Below are positions 5,637 to 7,577 of a stretch of 7,577 nucleotides of DNA, in pieces. This DNA is from Endomicrobium sp. (lineage in GTDB: Bacteria > Elusimicrobiota > Endomicrobiia > Endomicrobiales > Endomicrobiaceae): the NCBI GenBank assembly GCA_031277075.1, contig JAISLV010000213.1, positions 1-7,577 on the forward strand. Reading direction: 5' to 3'. Numbering within the stretch: the first letter of the stretch is position 1; every line of letters starts with the position of its first letter. Both the position numbers and the translations under genes were made by a program. Below the pieces are notes generated by a model. The model worked only from the letters and a program-made list of their open reading frames with translations, was not told where the DNA came from and ran no database searches.

Positions 5637-6442
5637 TTTTTACCGCAAAAAAAGTTTAAGGCTTTCGTTATCACGTCTTTTAAATCTTTTCTTTCAGCCA
5701 CTATGTCTACCATGCCGTGCTTTTCTAAGAATTCCGAAAGCTGAAACCCCTCAGGCAGCTGCTGCCTGATAGTTTGTTCTATAACTCTCGGACCGGCAAA
5801 ACCGATTAACGCTTTAGGTTCCGCAATATTTATGTCGCCAAGCATTGCAAAACTTGCCGCAACGCCTCCTGTGGTAGGGTCTGTTAAAACCGATATATAC
5901 GGCAGATTATTTTCTGCAAGTCTTGCCAAAGCCGCGCTGGTTTTACCCATTTGCATAAGAGAAACTATGCCCTCTTGCATTCTTGCTCCGCCTGAAGCCG
6001 AAACTATAATTACGGGATATTTATTTTCTATAGCAAACTCAACGGCTCTTACTATTTTCTCGCCTACGACAGACCCCATGCTTCCGCCCATAAATTCAAA
6101 ATCCATAACGGCAAGCGCCGCTTTGTATCCGTTTATCTGCGCGCTTCCCGTAACTACGGCGTCGTTTATTTGCGACTTTTTAATTTTGTCGGAGTATCCC
6201 GGAAAATTTAAAAAATCAACGGGCTTCATATCTTTGTCAAATTCGCAAAACGAATTTTCGTCGACAAGATACGCTATTCTTTTACGCGCGTTAAGCCTTG
6301 CGTAATAGCCGCATTTAGGGCATACCATAAAATTTTCTTCGTAATCTTTGCGTAAAAGTATTTGTTCGCATTTTTTGCACGTCGTCCAAATTCCTGCGGG
6401 AAGTCCTTTTTTAGAAGAACTTTCCGCGACAGATTTTGCCAT
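5633..6442 (-). CDS. accD: Acetyl-CoA carboxylase carboxyltransferase subunit beta
   Basis: With AccA, AccD transfers the carboxyl group from carboxybiotin to acetyl-CoA to form malonyl-CoA, the first step of fatty-acid synthesis. From the chosen ATG at 6442 the protein has 269 residues. A zinc ribbon C22-x2-C25-x15-C41-x2-C44 has the family's exact spacing. The crotonase-fold core shows MGGSMGSVVGEK (118-129), SASGGARMQEG (148-158), TDPTTGGVAASFAMLGD (187-203), GFAGPRVIEQTI (214-225) and LPEGFQ (229-234). GGAGG lies 5 nt upstream as GGAGG-ATACA-ATG, which decides the start. An ATG at 6532 in the same frame would add 30 basic residues and overlap kdsD, and is unlikely. The stop overlaps folC by 4 bp. 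AccA and the biotin-carrying subunits are not in the window. Confidence 0.97.
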   Translation of the reverse strand: MAKSVAESSSKKGLPAGIWTTCKKCEQILLRKDYEENFMVCPKCGYYARLNARKRIAYLVDENSFCEFDKDMKPVDFLNFPGYSDKIKKSQINDAVVTGSAQINGYKAALAVMDFEFMGGSMGSVVGEKIVRAVEFAIENKYPVIIVSASGGARMQEGIVSLMQMGKTSAALARLAENNLPYISVLTDPTTGGVAASFAMLGDINIAEPKALIGFAGPRVIEQTIRQQLPEGFQLSEFLEKHGMVDIVAERKDLKDVITKALNFFCGKK

Positions 6443-6461
6443 TGTATCCTCCAAAACTTTC

Positions 6462-6481
6462 TTGCGGTCAAGCCGCCGCAA
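6462..6481 (-). other. Hairpin in the kdsD-accD spacer
   Basis: TTGCGG (6462-6467) and CCGCAA (6476-6481) form a 6-bp stem with an 8-nt loop, ending about 9 nt before the GGAGG of accD. No U-run follows, so it is not a terminator; it may tune accD translation or protect a processed RNA end. Confidence 0.35.
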
Positions 6482-6512
6482 AACTTCTCGGCAATTATAA
6501 CGTTTTAGGCTT

Positions 6513-7472
6513 TTAGGATATGCCTTGCGCAAGCAAGTCGCCTTGGTCTAAAATGCCGAGCGGTTTGCCCGTTTTGTCAACAACGGGCATATTGTCTATA
6601 TTATACTCTTTTAAAATTTTCGCAGCGTCTGCAGCCATCATTTCAGGGCGGACGGTTTTCGGATTTTTTGTCATAACTTCCGCGATTTTTTTCTTTAATA
6701 TTTTTTCGTCTTTTTGCAAATGCCTTCTTAAATCGCCGTCGGTAAAAAAACCGATAAGTTTCCCCGCTTTATTTACTATTATCGCGGCTCCAATTCTTGT
6801 TCCAGTCATTGCCAAAAGAGCGTCTTCAACGTCGGAATTTTGCGCGACGATAGGGTTTTGTTTTCCCTGCCGCATTATGTCTTTTACCTGCATAGTAAGT
6901 CTTTTGCCTATAGCTCCAAGCGGATGAAACAAAGCGAGATTTTCTCTTGTAAATCCTTTAAGCCTAGACACTGTAAGCGCAAGAGCGTCCCCCATAGCAA
7001 GCATAGCCGTAGTGGAAGACGTAGGAGCAAGATTATACGGGCAGGCTTCTTTTTCTACGCCGCAATTTATAATGCAATCGGAGTTTTTCCATACTGAAGC
7101 CTTTACCTTTCCCGTCATAACTATAATTTTTATTTTCATTGCGCAAAGAGCGGACAAAACTTTTTTTATCTCTTCGGTTTCGCCTGAATAAGAAAGCATT
7201 ATAGCGACGTCGTCTTTCATTAAAGCGCCCAAATCTCCATGAAGACTTTCAGACGGGTGAATAAAAACCGACGGCACGCCTATTGAAGACATTGTAGCCG
7301 ATATTTTTCTTCCTATAAGCCCTGATTTGCCTAAGCCCATAACCACAACTCTGCCTTTGCAGTTTTTCATGAGAGAGACCGCTTTGTCAAAGTTTTTGTC
7401 CAAATGTTTTATTTGGTCTCTGACGGCTTTGCTCTCTGCTTCTAAGGTTTCTTTTGCAATTTGAAATTTCAT
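6513..7472 (-). CDS. kdsD: Arabinose-5-phosphate isomerase (KdsD/KpsF family)
   Basis: The enzyme converts ribulose 5-phosphate to arabinose 5-phosphate, the first committed step to Kdo. The 319-residue protein has the full family layout: an N-terminal SIS domain (about 30-190) and two CBS domains (about 196-252 and 263-318). SIS signatures are GLGKSGLIGRK (46-56), HPSESLHGDLG (72-82), SYSGETEEI (94-102), EACPYNLAPTSSTT (142-155) and FHPLGAIGK (182-190). K56, E142 and H183 fall where catalytic residues of the Escherichia coli enzyme lie. The ATG at 7472 has AAGGA with 6-nt spacing. A TTG one codon earlier would be only 3 nt from it and is not preferred. It is likely the first visible gene of the accD-folC operon. 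Paralogues (KpsF, GutQ) share this architecture, so the exact pathway role rests on inference. A repeat element lies just upstream. Confidence 0.93.
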   Translation of the reverse strand: MKFQIAKETLEAESKAVRDQIKHLDKNFDKAVSLMKNCKGRVVVMGLGKSGLIGRKISATMSSIGVPSVFIHPSESLHGDLGALMKDDVAIMLSYSGETEEIKKVLSALCAMKIKIIVMTGKVKASVWKNSDCIINCGVEKEACPYNLAPTSSTTAMLAMGDALALTVSRLKGFTRENLALFHPLGAIGKRLTMQVKDIMRQGKQNPIVAQNSDVEDALLAMTGTRIGAAIIVNKAGKLIGFFTDGDLRRHLQKDEKILKKKIAEVMTKNPKTVRPEMMAADAAKILKEYNIDNMPVVDKTGKPLGILDQGDLLAQGIS

Positions 7473-7496
7473 CAATAGTCCTTAAATTCTATAACT

Positions 7497-7577
7497 GCGG
7501 CGGTATACGAGTGTCTCTAAAAACACTAACGCCCGTCCTTGCCTTGCGCCTTGAGAGACATTGTCTCTGCGGCATTT
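7497..7577. mobile_element. Second, edge-truncated copy of the MITE-like element, upstream of kdsD
   Basis: Bases 7513-7577 match 1579-1643 at 63 of 65 positions in the same orientation, differing only at the positions equivalent to 1591 and 1596. The copy is cut by the window end. Outside the terminal GTGTCTCTAAAAAC, the sequence GCGGCGGTA (7497-7505) also occurs, reverse-complemented and at the same 5-nt distance, beyond the right end of the first copy (1760-1768). The kdsD ATG is only 39 bp away, so any promoter must lie inside or beyond the element. Confidence 0.8.

Noticed and set aside
5832..6305. A 157-codon plus-strand frame opposite accD
   Set aside because: It is the antisense shadow of a strongly conserved gene and has no motif or start signal of its own.
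6443..6532. N-terminal extension of AccD starting at 6532
   Set aside because: It would overlap the end of kdsD, adds residues not typical of AccD, and ignores the strong GGAGG before the ATG at 6442.
1571..7577. Composite transposon bounded by the two repeat copies
   Set aside because: There is no transposase, and the cargo is ordinary housekeeping genes; two independent insertions explain the copies better.

Overview
All four recognisable genes lie on the minus strand. Transcription therefore runs from the right edge to the left: kdsD, accD, folC, then an 820-bp repeat-filled gap, a glutamate-synthase-like flavoprotein, a 740-bp intergenic region with a mobile-looking repeat, and a truncated secreted-protein gene that leaves the window at base 1. 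The DNA is AT-rich and the proteins are rich in Lys and Ile. An arabinose-5-phosphate isomerase (a Kdo enzyme) points to a Gram-negative cell with lipopolysaccharide or another Kdo-containing polymer. The general character recalls Elusimicrobiota such as Endomicrobium, but that is an impression from memory and not a demonstrated placement.

Right block (about 4383-7472): kdsD makes the Kdo precursor, accD encodes the carboxyltransferase beta subunit of acetyl-CoA carboxylase, and folC encodes folylpolyglutamate/dihydrofolate synthase. accD and folC overlap by 4 bp (ATGA), and kdsD ends 70 bp before accD. This looks like one housekeeping operon linking envelope precursors, fatty-acid initiation and folate.

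Middle block (3562-4382): no credible gene. The gap is a nest of repeats: an outer imperfect inverted repeat, a 12-bp tandem repeat, an inner inverted repeat around CTGAAACAAGTTCAG, and a five-unit 23-24-bp array in which each unit can form a small hairpin. Three copies of an approximately 17-bp motif sit near the edges.

Left block (1-3561): a standalone FMN-binding glutamate-synthase-like protein with an N-terminal four-cysteine motif, ending at a good intrinsic terminator. Beyond it lies a roughly 190-bp element with 25-bp terminal inverted repeats. A second copy begins at the far right edge of the window, 39 bp upstream of kdsD. Then comes an AT-rich leader with a possible H-type RNA pseudoknot, followed by the gene for a Lys/Glu/Ser-rich exported protein of unknown function.

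No transposase, CRISPR array, tRNA or rRNA was seen. The least explained items are the leader pseudoknot, the hairpin array and the dispersed terminal-inverted-repeat element.
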